Source of the DNA: Halovivax sp.
GTDB taxonomy: Archaea > Halobacteriota > Halobacteria > Halobacteriales > Natrialbaceae
Reading direction: 5' to 3'
DNA length: 5,286 nt
Assembly (NCBI GenBank): GCA_007135505.1
Contig: SLIS01000193.1
Coordinates: forward strand, 1 to 5,286
Shown here piece by piece: positions 5,265 to 5,286 of this stretch; position 1 is the first letter of the stretch; each line of letters opens with the position of its first letter. The translations under genes and the position numbers were made by a program. Below the pieces are notes generated by a model that worked only from the letters and a program-made list of their open reading frames with translations, made no database searches and was not told the origin of the DNA.

Positions 5265-5286
5265 TCATCGGTCCGGCACGTCGAAA
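5265..5286 (-). CDS. Possible C-terminal end of a minus-strand gene (partial)
   Basis: Reading the minus strand in from the right edge, one frame gives FDVPDR followed by TGA (5267-5265). The acidic end is typical of haloarchaeal proteins, and a convergent gene would suit the terminator after hemL. Only six residues are visible, so this is a weak suggestion. The remaining 5169-5264 stretch shows no gene. Confidence 0.2.

Noticed and set aside
3736..5268. A 510-codon open frame on the minus strand antisense to hemL
   Set aside because: It is a shadow of G/C third-position bias in hemL. hemL has every catalytic motif, and the antisense product shows no recognisable domain.

Overview
The window looks like chromosomal DNA from a halophilic archaeon (class Halobacteria). 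The inference rests on high G+C with G/C-rich third codon positions, very acidic soluble proteins (HemB, HemL), little Shine-Dalgarno signal, and TATA-like boxes about 25-30 bases ahead of several start codons, as expected for leaderless haloarchaeal transcripts. No rRNA, tRNA, insertion sequence, CRISPR array or phage gene was recognised. Species cannot be named from the sequence alone.

Layout, left to right. (1) About 53-338, plus strand: a small acidic protein with a CxH/CxxC zinc-ribbon-like pattern, whose natural N-terminus seems to lie in another frame, so a +1 frameshift is suspected. (2) 339-528: a 190-base gap with short direct repeats, upstream of the fluoride-channel genes. (3) 529-1304, plus: two overlapping crcB/fluc genes (ATGA overlap). 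Their charge distribution predicts opposite membrane orientation, i.e. an antiparallel heterodimeric fluoride channel. (4) 1394-2407, plus: hemB (porphobilinogen synthase). (5) 2467-3402, minus: a ten-helix EamA/DMT-family transporter, convergent with hemB. (6) 3403-3849: a 447-base divergent intergenic region with inverted repeats and a degenerate four-copy tandem repeat of 29-30 bases just ahead of hemL. (7) 3850-5124, plus: hemL (glutamate-1-semialdehyde 2,1-aminomutase), followed at once by a strong hairpin and a pyrimidine-rich tract. (8) 5165-5286: no complete gene, possibly the last codons of a minus-strand gene entering from the right.

HemL makes 5-aminolevulinate from glutamate-1-semialdehyde, and HemB condenses two 5-aminolevulinate molecules into porphobilinogen. 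They are therefore consecutive steps of the C5 route to tetrapyrroles (haem, cobalamin, sirohaem). They lie on the same strand but are split by the oppositely oriented transporter, so they are not one simple operon here. The CrcB pair protects against cytoplasmic fluoride and has no obvious functional link to the hem genes.

Most of the window is ordinary housekeeping and transport sequence, and I found no convincing new multi-gene system. The points most worth a second look are the apparent frameshift at the start of the first gene, the asymmetric CrcB pair, the tandem repeat ahead of hemL, and the extra residues after the zinc loop of HemB.
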